Shown here in pieces: positions 38,712 to 47,214 of a DNA stretch of 64,000 nucleotides. The stretch comes from Actinomycetota bacterium. GTDB lineage: Bacteria; Actinomycetota; Thermoleophilia; Gaiellales; F1-60-MAGs149. The position numbers and the translations under genes were made by a program. Location: positions 1 to 64,000 of the forward strand of contig VGBM01000007.1 in assembly GCA_016870485.1 (NCBI GenBank). Direction: 5' to 3'. The stretch's first letter is position 1; every line of letters begins with the position of its first letter. The notes below the pieces were generated by a model. It was not told the origin of the DNA. It saw nothing but the letters and a program-made list of their open reading frames with translations, and searched no databases.

Positions 38712-39212
38712 ATGCCCGAGGAGTTCCAGATCCGCCGCGCGACGACCCGCGACGTGGCCGCGATCCGCGGCCTCGTCGACCAGTACGCGGGCCGCGTCCT
38801 GCTCGAGAAGGAGACCGTCACCCTCTACGAGGACGTGCAGGAGTTCTGGGTCGCGGAGGCGGACGGCCAGGTCGTCGGCTGCGGCGCACTGCACATCCTC
38901 TGGGAGGACCTCGGAGAGATCCGCACCGTCGCCGTCGACGGCGCGGTCAAGCGCCGCGGCGTCGGCGGCAGCATCGTCGAGCGCCTGATCCAGCACGGCC
39001 GCGAACTCGGCATCGAGCGCATCTTCGTACTCACCTTCGAGACCGCGTTCTTCGCGCGGCACGGCTTCCGCGAGATCGAGGGCACGCCGGTCAGTCCCGA
39101 GGTCTACGACCAGATGCGCCGCTCGTACGACCGCGGCGTCGCCGAGTTCCTCGACCTCGAGTACGTCAAGCCCAACACGCTCGGCAACAGCCGCATGCTG
39201 CTCCAGCTCTAG
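38712..39212 (+). CDS. argA: Amino-acid N-acetyltransferase, short ArgA type (GNAT)
   Basis: A 166-residue single GNAT domain. The acetyl-CoA loop is KRRGVGGSIVERLI (about 80-93), preceded by the strand GEIRTVAVDG and followed by RIFVLTFETAFFARHGFREI. The C-terminus EYVKPNTLGNSRMLLQL is characteristic of the short actinobacterial N-acetylglutamate synthases exemplified by mycobacterial Rv2747. Those proteins carry out the first step of arginine synthesis without the kinase-like domain of classical ArgA. No other arg gene is adjacent, so the symbol rests on sequence alone. Confidence 0.8.
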   Translation: MPEEFQIRRATTRDVAAIRGLVDQYAGRVLLEKETVTLYEDVQEFWVAEADGQVVGCGALHILWEDLGEIRTVAVDGAVKRRGVGGSIVERLIQHGRELGIERIFVLTFETAFFARHGFREIEGTPVSPEVYDQMRRSYDRGVAEFLDLEYVKPNTLGNSRMLLQL

Positions 39213-39221
39213 CCGACGCGG

Positions 39222-39632
39222 ATGGCCATCCACCTGACCCGCACCTTCGCGGCCCCGCCGGAGGCGATCTGGACGGCGTGGACGGGGCGCCTCGGCGAGT
39301 GGTTCGGGGCGCCGGGCAGCGAGGTCGAGGCGACGCAGGACGCCGTCGCCGGCGGCGCCTGGGACCTGCGGATGCTCGCGCCCGACGGCAATCGCTACGG
39401 CTTCAGCGGCCGCTACCTCGAGGTCGCGGCGCCGGCGCGGCTCGTCTTCACGCTCGCCGCCGACGGCGGGCGCGGCGCGGAGACCTGCAGCGTGGTGCTC
39501 GCGCAGCACGGGGCGGGCACGGAGCAGGAGTTCCGGCAGGAGGGCGGTGGCCTGACCGCCGAGCAGTACGAGCAGGCCACGGCCGGCTGGGCGCTCTTCT
39601 TCGAGCGGCTCGACGCCCTCACGCGCGCCTGA
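39222..39632 (+). CDS. SRPBCC / AHSA1-like domain protein
   Basis: A 136-residue single-domain protein of the START-like (SRPBCC) fold, AHSA1 subgroup: N-terminal TRTFAAPPEAIWTAWT, EWFGAPGSE, GGAWDLRMLAPDG, FSGRYLEVAAPARLVFT and the C-terminal helix TAGWALFFERLDALTRA. Such proteins bind small hydrophobic ligands or act in stress; the ligand is unknown. It starts 9 bp after argA on the same strand, so the two are probably co-transcribed. It converges with the metallopeptidase gene (10 bp). Confidence 0.8.
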   Translation: MAIHLTRTFAAPPEAIWTAWTGRLGEWFGAPGSEVEATQDAVAGGAWDLRMLAPDGNRYGFSGRYLEVAAPARLVFTLAADGGRGAETCSVVLAQHGAGTEQEFRQEGGGLTAEQYEQATAGWALFFERLDALTRA

Positions 39633-39642
39633 GCCGTCGTCC

Positions 39643-41205
39643 TCAGGCGGCGGCGTCGCGCACGAACGCGTCGACCCCGAGCGGCGCGCCGGTCGCCTGC
39701 TCGACGAGCCGGTCCCAGCGCACGGACGCCCCGGGGCGCAGCAGGCGCTCGGCGATCAGCGGCCCGACCCGGACCGGGTCCCGGGCGGGCGAGGCGGCCC
39801 CGGTCTCGCGCATCGTCCAGGCCTGGATCTGCGAGGCGAGGATCTCGCCGAGCAGGTAGTTCTGGTAGTAGACGGGCGCGACGGCGAGGTGGATCTTCGA
39901 GGCCCAGGCGTCGGCCGGCGGCGCGGGCGGGCGGCCGATCCCCTGGTGGCGCTCGACGAGGTCCCACCAGACGCCGTCGAGGTCCTGGTCGGGGTCGGCG
40001 TAGAGGGCGCGCTCGAAGCGCACCATCACGGGCACCCACGCGGCGAGGATCAGGAGACCGCGGCGCAGGGTGGCCGCGTTGGCCGGGTCCCGGGCGACGT
40101 CGGCGGGCACGCCCGCGTAGCGCTCGAGGAAGGCGGCGTCGCGGCCCCGGCGGCCGTGCAGCATCGCGATCGCCTCCGTGACGAGCGTGTGCGCGGGGTC
40201 GCGCAGGAGCCACGGCAGGGCCGGGTCGAGCGCGACCTCGTAGGCGGCGTGGCCGAGCTCGTGCAGCGTCGTCTCGAGCCAGCGCACCGTCGGCGTCAGG
40301 TTGAGGAGCGTGCGCACGTCGCCTGTGCGGTCGACGTGCATCATGAAGGCGTGCTGGTCCTTGCCGGGCCGCGGCAGGACGTCCGAGCGGTCGACGACGC
40401 CCTCCATGGGCTGGCCGAGGTCGGCGAAGTAGGCGCAGGAGGCGGCCAGCGCATCGACCTGGCCGATCACGGGCTCGAGCGGGTCGGGCCCGACGCTCGG
40501 CGCCTCCTGCCCGAACGGGTCGACGAGATGCCAGGGCATCAGCGGCGCGTCGTCGGGCAGCCCGAGCGCCCGCCGGCGCTCCGCGGCGATCCGCCCGCGC
40601 TCCGCCGCCCACGCGCCCTCGAGGCGCGCCTCGAGGGCGTCGAGGAGCCCGTAGAGGCGGGCCTCGTCGAGCTCGTCGAGGGCCAGGCTCATCGCGTAGT
40701 GGTCGCGGTGGCCGAGCGCGCGGGCCGCCTCGTTGCGCAGCCGCACGAGCTCGCGCAGGGGGCCCGCGGCCTCGGCCCCCACCCCGCGCGCGCTGGTCCA
40801 GACGCGCTCGCGCTCGGCGACGTCGGTGCTCGTCTGCAGGACCCGGTCGACGGCGGCCGCGTCGAGCTCGCGATCGCCGTCGGCGGCGCGGTAGCGCGAG
40901 TGGATGCCCATCAGCTCGGTCTCGAGCCGCACGATCCGGTCGATCAGCGCGGGCGGGCGCCGGCGGCCCGCCGTCATCAGCCGCAGCACCTCGGCGCGGC
41001 GGCGCTCGAGCGGCGCGTCGTCCGCGGGCACGGCGGCCGCGGCGAGCGCGGGGTCGGCGAGCGCGTGCTCGAGGGCGGCGCTCGCCGCCTCGGCCGCGTC
41101 CGAGTGGGCGTCGGTCGCGTCGCAGGCCATCGCCCACCAGGCGCGGTTGGCGTCGCGCTCGAGGGTCGCGAGGCGCGCCTCGGCGGCGTCGAGGGCGCTG
41201 GTCAC
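39643..41205 (-). CDS. M2/M3-type zinc metallopeptidase (peptidyl-dipeptidase-like)
   Basis: A 520-residue, mostly helical, probably cytoplasmic peptidase. The zinc site is HELGH (His315, His319 with Glu316) in WLETTLHELGHAAYEVAL, with Glu344 in LVTEAIAMLHG as the third ligand, in the spacing of the gluzincin M2/M3 clans. GIHSRYRAADG and PWHLVDPFGQ resemble conserved parts of the angiotensin-converting-enzyme-like bacterial M2 proteins. There is no signal peptide. GTG 41205 overlaps the stop of the small membrane gene (GTGA). The M2 versus M3 assignment is tentative. Confidence 0.75.
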   Translation of the reverse strand: MTSALDAAEARLATLERDANRAWWAMACDATDAHSDAAEAASAALEHALADPALAAAAVPADDAPLERRRAEVLRLMTAGRRRPPALIDRIVRLETELMGIHSRYRAADGDRELDAAAVDRVLQTSTDVAERERVWTSARGVGAEAAGPLRELVRLRNEAARALGHRDHYAMSLALDELDEARLYGLLDALEARLEGAWAAERGRIAAERRRALGLPDDAPLMPWHLVDPFGQEAPSVGPDPLEPVIGQVDALAASCAYFADLGQPMEGVVDRSDVLPRPGKDQHAFMMHVDRTGDVRTLLNLTPTVRWLETTLHELGHAAYEVALDPALPWLLRDPAHTLVTEAIAMLHGRRGRDAAFLERYAGVPADVARDPANAATLRRGLLILAAWVPVMVRFERALYADPDQDLDGVWWDLVERHQGIGRPPAPPADAWASKIHLAVAPVYYQNYLLGEILASQIQAWTMRETGAASPARDPVRVGPLIAERLLRPGASVRWDRLVEQATGAPLGVDAFVRDAAA

Positions 41206-41384
41206 CGGGCGCGCGGCGGCTGCACGTCGACCCACGGGTCGTGGCCGCCCTTGAGGCGGTAGACCCCGTAGGCGGCGGCCCCCGCGAGGACCAGGACGCG
41301 CACCGTCTTCGAGGCCACGAACAGCCCCGTCCCGACCGCCACGGCGGCGGCGATCGCGATCGCCTTCTGGTCGTCCTCGCCCAT
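41202..41384 (-). CDS. Unknown 60-residue membrane protein
   Basis: A short frame linked to its neighbours at both ends: its ATG shares a base with the ispG stop (TGATG), and its stop overlaps the peptidase GTG (GTGA). It has a charged start MGEDDQKAI, one or two hydrophobic stretches (about 9-25 and 28-42), then a polar tail YRLKGGHDPWVDVQPPRAR. I do not recognise a family. Perfect coupling on both sides is the main evidence that it is translated. Confidence 0.65.
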   Translation of the reverse strand: MGEDDQKAIAIAAAVAVGTGLFVASKTVRVLVLAGAAAYGVYRLKGGHDPWVDVQPPRAR

Positions 41385-42499
41385 CAGGAACCCCCTCCGA
41401 CGACGGGTAGGCCGAGCTTGCGGCGGCCGCGCTCGGGGCGCGGCATGCCCTCGGAGATCCAGGCGTCGATCTCGGCGAACAGCTCGTCCACGAGATGCTC
41501 CTGCGGCACACGCCGCAGCACCTCGCCGTGCGCGTAGATGTGGCCCGCGTCGCGGCCGCCGGCGATGCCGAAGTCGGCGTCGCCCGCCTCGCCCGGCCCG
41601 TTCACGGCGCAGCCCATCACGGCCACCTCGAAGTGCTCGCGGTAGCCGCGCAGGCGGTCCTCGACGACGCCGGCGAGCTCATGCACCTCGACGTTCGTGC
41701 GGCCGCACGAGGGGCAGGCGATCAGCTCGGGGCCCATGTGGCGCAGGCCGAGCGCGCGCAGGATGTCGAACGCGACCCGCACCTCCTCGACCGGATCGGT
41801 CGACAGCGACACGCGAATCGTGTCGCCGATGCCCTCCTCGAGCAGGGTGCCGATGCCGATCGCCGACTTGACGGCGCCCGTCACGAGCGTGCCCGCCTCG
41901 GTCACGCCGAGGTGGAGTGGGTAGGGCACGAGCCCGGACAGCGTGCGGTAGGCGCCGATCATCACCGGCACCGACGACGACTTGACGGAGATCTTGAAGT
42001 CGTGGAAGCCGAGCTCCTCGAGGATCTCGACCTCCTCCATCGCCGCCTTCACGAGCGCGCCGACGGGGTCGGCCGTGGCGGTCCAGCGCAGATGGTCGGG
42101 CAGGGAGCCCGCGTTGGCGCCGATCCGCATCGGCGTGCCCGTCTCCTGCGCCTTGAGCACCACCTCGCGGACCTTGTCGGGGCCGCCGATGTTGCCCGGG
42201 TTGATGCGCACGCTTGCGACGCCCGCGTCCATCGCCTTCAGGGCCAGCGAGGCGTTGAAGTGGATGTCCGCAATGATCGGGACGGGGCTCCCCGCGATGA
42301 TCCGCGGCAGGGCCTCCACGTCGGGCAGCCCGGGCACCGCCACGCGGACGACGTCGACGCCCGCCTCGGCGAGCCGCCCGATCTGCTCCAGAGTCGCGCC
42401 GGCGTCGTGGGTCTTCGTCGTCGTCATCGACTGGACGGCGACGGGCGCGCCGCCCCCGATCGGGACGCCGCCCACGTTGATCTGGCGCTGGCTGGCCAT
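41384..42499 (-). CDS. ispG: 4-hydroxy-3-methylbut-2-en-1-yl diphosphate synthase
   Basis: A 371-residue iron-sulfur enzyme of the MEP isoprenoid pathway. The TIM-barrel part has VAVQSMTTTKTHD, RVAVPGLPD, IADIHFNASLALKAM and RINPGNIG. The C-terminal 4Fe-4S domain has LIACPSCGRTNVEVHEL and VAVMGCAVNGPGEA, giving three Cys and the Glu ligand. This is the bacterial two-domain form. ATG 42499 has TAGACT 7 nt upstream, so it can be transcribed apart from rseP and dxr, which precede it. Confidence 0.95.
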   Translation of the reverse strand: MASQRQINVGGVPIGGGAPVAVQSMTTTKTHDAGATLEQIGRLAEAGVDVVRVAVPGLPDVEALPRIIAGSPVPIIADIHFNASLALKAMDAGVASVRINPGNIGGPDKVREVVLKAQETGTPMRIGANAGSLPDHLRWTATADPVGALVKAAMEEVEILEELGFHDFKISVKSSSVPVMIGAYRTLSGLVPYPLHLGVTEAGTLVTGAVKSAIGIGTLLEEGIGDTIRVSLSTDPVEEVRVAFDILRALGLRHMGPELIACPSCGRTNVEVHELAGVVEDRLRGYREHFEVAVMGCAVNGPGEAGDADFGIAGGRDAGHIYAHGEVLRRVPQEHLVDELFAEIDAWISEGMPRPERGRRKLGLPVVGGGS

Positions 42500-42506
42500 C
42501 GGCGGA

Positions 42507-42512
42507 AGTCTA
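42507..42512 (-). promoter_or_regulatory. -10 box (TAGACT) of ispG
   Basis: TAGACT, seven bases, ATG 42499, in the 21-bp gap after rseP. Confidence 0.55.
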
Positions 42513-42520
42513 CTCCTCGG

Positions 42521-43789
42521 CTACGGGCCGCCGAAGCGGCTGATGTCGTTGTTGAGGCCGATCGCGAACAGGACCAGCATCACGGCGATGCCGACGATGC
42601 TGACCCGCTCGATCGTGACGCGCGAGACGGGCCGACCGCGGCGCAGCTTCTCGATCAGGGCCATCAGGATGTGCCCGCCGTCGAGGGGCAGGAACGGCAG
42701 CAGGTTGAAGATGGCGAGCGCGAGCGAGACGACGCCGAGGGTCCACAGGAACGAGCCCGTGCGCACGCTCTCCTCCGAGGCCGCGGTGATGCCCACGATC
42801 GACGAGACCTGCTCGTACCCGTCGGACGTCGCGACGATGTTCTTGAGGCCGACGAGCGACTCGCGCGTGATCACCCACGTCCACGTCGCGGCGCTGCCCG
42901 CGGCCTGCGGCACGCTCTCGCGCTCGGTGCCCGCCGACTGTTGCAGGAACGTGAAGCCGAGCAGCCAGCGCCCGTCGACCGCCTCCGGCCGGACCGGGTC
43001 GAGCGTCACGGGCTGGCCGGCGCGCTCGACCTGCAGCGTCACGAGCCCGCCCTGCGCGTCCTGCACCGCCTGCGAGACGGCCTGCCAATCGCCGTCCACG
43101 GGCGTCCCGTTGACGGCCGTAATGCGGTCGCCCGCCTCGAGGCCCGCGGCGGCGGCCGGGGCGCCCGACACGGACTGCACCGTGGTCGTCGTCTCCAGCA
43201 TCGGCACACCGCTCCAGAAAAACAGCGTCAGGCAGACCAGCGCGGCGGCGACGTTGGCGGCGGGGCCGGCGACCACGATCGCGATCCGCCGCCAGACCGG
43301 CAGCCGCCAGTAGGCGCGCGGGTCAAGGTCGTCGCGCAGCCGCTCGAGGTCCTTGCGCGCCTGCTGGTACGTCTTCGGGTGGAGCCGGTCCTGCTCCGCC
43401 TCGAGGGCGAGGAGCGCGCGCTGGGCCGCGCCCTGCGCGGCCGGGCTCGCGTCGAGGATCAGCGCGCCGCGGAGCTCCGCGATCGCGGGGCCGAGCAGGT
43501 CGCGCTGGCCCTCGGGGCGGCGCAGGTCGGCCTCCTCGAGGGCGTCCTGGAGGATCGCCTCGTCGCCCTTCTGCGGCCGGTTCATCCCGACGATGCGCAC
43601 GTAGCCGCCGAGCGGGATCAGGCCGAGGCCGTACTCCGTCTCGCCGCGCCGGAAGGACAGCGCCACGGGCGGGAAGCCGACGAGGAAGCGCGTGGCCCGC
43701 GCGCCCACGAGCCGCGCCACGACGAAGTGCCCGAGCTCGTGGACGAACACGAGCAGGAGCAGGCTGAGGACGACGTAGAGCCAGGTCAC
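42521..43789 (-). CDS. rseP: Site-2-type intramembrane metalloprotease (RseP/RIP)
   Basis: A 422-residue membrane protease. The zinc motif HELGH (His17, His21) is in the first TM helix, and the second motif NLLPFLPLDGGH near residue 370 supplies the Asp. A PDZ domain (about 205-280; GAPAAAAGLEAGDRITAVNG) lies between. Between GGYVRIVGMNRPQ and YWRLPVWRRIAIVVAGPAAN there are about 85 extra residues (71-157), charged and helical. RIPs cleave anti-sigma factors or signal peptides. GTG 43789 overlaps the dxr stop by 4 nt; dxr-rseP linkage is common. Confidence 0.92.
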   Translation of the reverse strand: MTWLYVVLSLLLLVFVHELGHFVVARLVGARATRFLVGFPPVALSFRRGETEYGLGLIPLGGYVRIVGMNRPQKGDEAILQDALEEADLRRPEGQRDLLGPAIAELRGALILDASPAAQGAAQRALLALEAEQDRLHPKTYQQARKDLERLRDDLDPRAYWRLPVWRRIAIVVAGPAANVAAALVCLTLFFWSGVPMLETTTTVQSVSGAPAAAAGLEAGDRITAVNGTPVDGDWQAVSQAVQDAQGGLVTLQVERAGQPVTLDPVRPEAVDGRWLLGFTFLQQSAGTERESVPQAAGSAATWTWVITRESLVGLKNIVATSDGYEQVSSIVGITAASEESVRTGSFLWTLGVVSLALAIFNLLPFLPLDGGHILMALIEKLRRGRPVSRVTIERVSIVGIAVMLVLFAIGLNNDISRFGGP

Positions 43790-44931
43790 GCGCCGCCCCC
43801 GAGCCGCGCGGCCACCCGCTCGCGTGCCGCGGCGTCCGCCGCGAGCACCGCCTGGAGCGCGTCGGCGGGCCCGCCGCCGTCGTGCTCGAGCGCGTCCTGC
43901 ACGAGCGCCTCGATGTCGAGGAACCCGATCCGTCCTGCGAGGAAGGCCGCCACTGCCTCCTCATTCGCAGCGTTGAGGGCCGCCGGCGCGGTCCCGCCGG
44001 CCCGGCCCGCCTCGAGCGCGAGCCGCAGGCAGCCGAAGGCCACCAGGTCGGGCGGCTGGAAGTCGAGCGAGAAGGCCTCGGCGAGGTCGAGCGGGCGCGC
44101 GTCGACGGGGGCCCGCCGGGGCCAGGTCAGCGCCCACGAGATCGGCACGCGCATGTCGGGGTGGCCGAGGTGCGCGATCAGCGCGCCATCGCGCAGCCGC
44201 GCCATGCCGTGCACGATCGACTGCGGGTGCACGACGACCTCGATCCGCTCGTACGGCACCCCGAACAGGTAGTGCGCCTCGATCACCTCGAGGCCCTTGT
44301 TCATCAAAGTGGCGGAGTCGACGGTGATCTTCGCGCCCATCGCCCACGTCGGGTGCGCGAGCGCCTGCTCGACCGTGACGCCCTCGAGCTCGGCGCGGGT
44401 CCGGCCCCGGAAGGGCCCGCCCGACGCGGTGATCACGAGCGACGCGACCTGCTCGGCGGGGGCGTCGCCCACGCACTGCATCAGCGCGGAGTGCTCGGAG
44501 TCGACGGGCAGGATCGCGCCGCCGCCCGCCCGCGCCGCGGCGAGGACGAGCGGCCCGCCGGCGACGAGGCTCTCCTTGTTGGCGAGGGCGAGGTCGCGAC
44601 CCGCCTCGAGCGCGGCGAGGCTGGCGCGCAGCCCCGCGGCGCCGACGACGGCGTTGAGGACGACGTCCGCCTCGGCCTCGCGGGCCAGCGCCTCGATCGC
44701 GTCGGGGCCGCCCGCCACGGGCCGGCCGAGCTCGGCCGCCGCGCGCTCGGCCGCCGCGGGGTCGGCCAGCGCCAGCCGCTGGGCACCCGTGGCGCGCGCG
44801 GCGGCGCAGAGGCCGTCGACGTCCGAGCCGGCGGCGAGGGCGACGACCTCGAGGTCGTCGTTGGCGGCCGCCACGGCGAGCGCCTGCTGGCCGATCGAGC
44901 CGGTGGCTCCGAGGAGGGCGAGACGGGTCAT
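43786..44931 (-). CDS. dxr: 1-deoxy-D-xylulose-5-phosphate reductoisomerase
   Basis: A 381-residue NADPH-dependent MEP-pathway enzyme. The nucleotide-binding LALLGATGSIGQQAL is at 4-18. Other motifs are LANKESLVAGG, the metal-binding VDSEHSALMQC, ITASGGPFRGR, HPTWAMGAKITVDSATLMNK and the later HPQSIVHGMARLRDGALIAHLG. I start at ATG 44931 (MTRLALLG), as in most homologues; GTG 44940 and GTG 44937 lie just upstream in frame, and none has a convincing ribosome-binding site. Confidence 0.94.
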   Translation of the reverse strand: MTRLALLGATGSIGQQALAVAAANDDLEVVALAAGSDVDGLCAAARATGAQRLALADPAAAERAAAELGRPVAGGPDAIEALAREAEADVVLNAVVGAAGLRASLAALEAGRDLALANKESLVAGGPLVLAAARAGGGAILPVDSEHSALMQCVGDAPAEQVASLVITASGGPFRGRTRAELEGVTVEQALAHPTWAMGAKITVDSATLMNKGLEVIEAHYLFGVPYERIEVVVHPQSIVHGMARLRDGALIAHLGHPDMRVPISWALTWPRRAPVDARPLDLAEAFSLDFQPPDLVAFGCLRLALEAGRAGGTAPAALNAANEEAVAAFLAGRIGFLDIEALVQDALEHDGGGPADALQAVLAADAAARERVAARLGGGA

Positions 44932-44985
44932 CCGCACCACATGGTGCCACCGGCCGGGCGGCCGGGCCGCCGCCGGGGGCCGGGC

Positions 44986-45777
44986 CTACGCGCCGCCGAC
45001 CAGCCAGAGCGCGAACAGCGCGACCGGCGCGGTGACCAGCATCGCGTCGATCCGGTCGAGCACGCCGCCGTGCCCGGCGAGCAGGGTGCCCGAATCCTTG
45101 ACGCCGAGGTCGCGCTTGACGTACGACTCGAGCAGGTCGCCGAAGGGCCCCGCGACGGCGACGGCGAGGCCGACCACGAGCGCCTCCCAGGTGCCGACGA
45201 TGCCCTGCCCGTAGAGCACCCACCAGACCACGGCCGTGCCGGCGACCACGCCCGCGACGAACCCCTCGACCGACTTGCCGGGCGAGATCGCGGGCGCCAG
45301 CTTGCGGCGGCCGATCAGCCGCCCGACCGCGTACGCGCCGATGTCGGCGACCCACGTGCCGAGCAGGACGGCGAGGACGAGGTCGAACGACCCGTCGCGC
45401 AGGACGACGACGCTGCCGAGCCCGACGCCGACCCAGACGACGCCGAAGGCGGTGACCGCCATCGACGTCAGGGCCGAGGCGCCCTCGCGCGACGTGGCGG
45501 CGGCGAGGACGAAGGTCAGGAGCAGCGCCGGCACGAGGACGAGCACCATGCCGGCCGGGCCCTCCCGCTCGGCGGCGAGGACGACGGCGACGGCGCCGAC
45601 GTAGCCCGTGATCACGATCGGGCGGTGGTCGCGGGCCATCGTCCACAGCTCGTGCAGGGCGAGCACGGCCACCACCACGCCGAAGCCGACCAGGTACCAG
45701 CCGCCCAGCCACAGCACGCCGAGGGCGAGCGGGAGCAGGATCGCCGCGACGAGGATGCGGCTCGCGAGGTTGCCCAC
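44986..45777 (-). CDS. cdsA: Phosphatidate cytidylyltransferase
   Basis: A 263-residue polytopic membrane enzyme making CDP-diacylglycerol. The C-terminal signature SYVKRDLGVKDSGTLLAGHGGVLDRIDAML (in two overlapping halves SYVKRDLGVKDSG and HGGVLDRIDAML) is diagnostic. Upstream ADIGAYAVGRLIGRRKLAP carries the other conserved Asp/Gly residues. The first third is hydrophobic. GTG 45777 begins 5 bp after the uppS stop; an in-frame extension upstream reads Arg-rich antisense sequence. Confidence 0.92.
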   Translation of the reverse strand: MGNLASRILVAAILLPLALGVLWLGGWYLVGFGVVVAVLALHELWTMARDHRPIVITGYVGAVAVVLAAEREGPAGMVLVLVPALLLTFVLAAATSREGASALTSMAVTAFGVVWVGVGLGSVVVLRDGSFDLVLAVLLGTWVADIGAYAVGRLIGRRKLAPAISPGKSVEGFVAGVVAGTAVVWWVLYGQGIVGTWEALVVGLAVAVAGPFGDLLESYVKRDLGVKDSGTLLAGHGGVLDRIDAMLVTAPVALFALWLVGGA

Positions 45778-45782
45778 CGGCG

Positions 45783-46526
45783 TCAGCGCCCGCCGAAGCG
45801 GCGCCGGCGCGTGGCGAACTCCCCGACGGCCTCCTGCAGCGCCTCGGCGCCGAAGTCGGGCCAGAGCGTCTCCGGGAAGGCCCACTCCGCGTAGGCGGTG
45901 TGCCAGAGCAGGAAGTTCGAGACGCGCTGCTCGCCCGACGTGCGGATCACGAGGTCCGGGTCGGGCAGCTCGGCGGCGGCGAGCCGCTCGCGGATCGCCG
46001 TCTCGTCGATCTGGTCGGGCCGCAGCCCGTCCGCCACGATCCGCCGGCAGGCGTCGACGATCTCGGCGCGCCCGCCGTAGTCGAAGGCCACGAACAGGTC
46101 GAGCCGCTCGTTGGCCTGCGTGCGCTCCTCCATGTCGTCCATCAGCGCGCGGATCCGCAGGGTGACGCGGTCGCGGCGGCCGATGAAGCGGATCCGGACG
46201 CCCTGGCGGTGGAGGTCCATGAACTCGCCCTCGATCGTGCGCGCGAACAGGTCCATCAGCCCGGACACCTCGTCCTCGGGCCGCGTCCAGTTCTCCGTCG
46301 AGAAGGCGTACACGGTCAGCGAGCGGATCCCGAGGTCGGGGGCCGCCTCGACGGTGCGGCGCAGCGCGCGCACCCCCGCGTGGTGGCCCGACAGCGTGGG
46401 CAGGCCGCGCTGCTTCGCCCAGCGCGCGTTGCCGTCCATGATGATCGCCACGTGCTCGGCGAGGCCGGGCTCGGGCGCGCCCGGCTCGGGGCGGCGGATC
46501 AGGCGGATGCGGTCGAGGATGGCCAC
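45783..46526 (-). CDS. uppS: Undecaprenyl diphosphate synthase
   Basis: A 247-residue cis-prenyltransferase making the C55 lipid carrier. IIMDGNARWAKQRG (about 28-41) holds the catalytic Asp. Further motifs are GHHAGVRALRR, LTVYAFSTENWTRP, LFVAFDYGGRAEIVDA and the C-terminal DPDLVIRTSGEQRVSNFLLW plus YAEWAFPETLWPDF. The symbol fits bacterial UppS; actinobacteria often carry a second homologue making shorter Z-prenyls, so chain length is not certain. It precedes cdsA, dxr, rseP and ispG, a standard gene order. Confidence 0.93.
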   Translation of the reverse strand: MAILDRIRLIRRPEPGAPEPGLAEHVAIIMDGNARWAKQRGLPTLSGHHAGVRALRRTVEAAPDLGIRSLTVYAFSTENWTRPEDEVSGLMDLFARTIEGEFMDLHRQGVRIRFIGRRDRVTLRIRALMDDMEERTQANERLDLFVAFDYGGRAEIVDACRRIVADGLRPDQIDETAIRERLAAAELPDPDLVIRTSGEQRVSNFLLWHTAYAEWAFPETLWPDFGAEALQEAVGEFATRRRRFGGR

Positions 46527-46545
46527 GGCGGGGGATGCTCCCGGT

Positions 46546-46569
46546 GGGGCTCCCCCGCGGGGGCGCCCC
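46546..46569. repeat. GC-rich palindrome in the frr-uppS gap
   Basis: CCCCCGCGGGGG (46552-46563) is a perfect 12-bp palindrome, flanked by GGGGC and GCCCC so the whole 24 bp is nearly symmetric with one mismatched pair. It could fold as a strong hairpin between frr and uppS and act as an attenuator or RNA-processing site. No U-tract is present. Confidence 0.4.
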
Positions 46570-46621
46570 GGATCACCCGCGTAGCGTACCGGCTGGAGGC
46601 GCCGCGTGCCCGTCCGGGCCG

Positions 46622-47173
46622 CTAGACCTCCATGATGTCGGCCTCGCGCTGCTTGAGCGCGGCGTCGATCTGGCCGACGTGGTCGTCCGTCAGCTTCTGC
46701 ACCTTCTCCTCGGCGCGGTGCAGCTCGTCGGCCCCCACCTCGGAGGCCAGAGACTGGATGTCGGCGATCGCGTCGCGGCGCACGTTGCGCACGGCGACGC
46801 GGCCGTCCTCGGCGATCTGGCGCACGACCTTGACGAGCTCCTTGCGGCGCTCCTCCGTCAGCTGCGGGATCGCGAGGCGGATGATCTTGCCGTCGTTCGA
46901 CGGCGTCAGGCCGAGGTCGGACTCCTGGATCGCCCGCTCGATCTCGCCGAGGGCGCTCGTGTCGTACGGCGAGATCACCAGCGAGCGCGGGTCGGGCGTC
47001 TGCACGCCGGCGAGCCGGTTGAGCGGCGTCGGCGAGCCGTAGTAGTCGACCACGATGCGGTCGAGGAGCTGCGGGTTGGCGCGCCCGGTGCGCACCGTCT
47101 GGAACTCGCCGCGCGTGGCCTCCACGGACTTCGCCATCCGCTCCTTCGCGTCGTTCACCAGGTCGTCGACCAC
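46622..47173 (-). CDS. frr: Ribosome recycling factor
   Basis: A 183-residue factor that splits post-termination ribosomes with EF-G. A three-helix bundle with the conserved RTGRANPQLLDRIVVDYYGS, TPLNRLAGVQTPDPRSLVI, the hinge, NDGKIIRLAIPQLTEERRKEL and VAVRNVRRDAI is clear. The start is GTG 47173 with AGGGG about 6 nt upstream. It is followed by uppS after 95 bp that contain the palindrome. No pyrH is present upstream; priA lies there instead. Confidence 0.96.
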   Translation of the reverse strand: MVDDLVNDAKERMAKSVEATRGEFQTVRTGRANPQLLDRIVVDYYGSPTPLNRLAGVQTPDPRSLVISPYDTSALGEIERAIQESDLGLTPSNDGKIIRLAIPQLTEERRKELVKVVRQIAEDGRVAVRNVRRDAIADIQSLASEVGADELHRAEEKVQKLTDDHVGQIDAALKQREADIMEV

Positions 47174-47214
47174 GTCAGCCCCTTTCCGCCGGACCCGCGT
47201 AGTCTGGCACGTCG

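Noticed and set aside
35130..39212. Very long open frame on the plus strand opposite dnaE and scpA
   Set aside because: It reads antisense through dnaE with Arg/Gly/Asp/Val-heavy composition. Long antisense frames are expected at this GC content. Only its last 166 codons (the GNAT gene) are real.
39643..41205. Metallopeptidase as oligoendopeptidase F (M3B)
   Set aside because: Length and the spacing of HELGH to Glu344, with the flanking sequence, look closer to bacterial M2 proteins; I kept M2/M3 as an open call rather than naming pepF.
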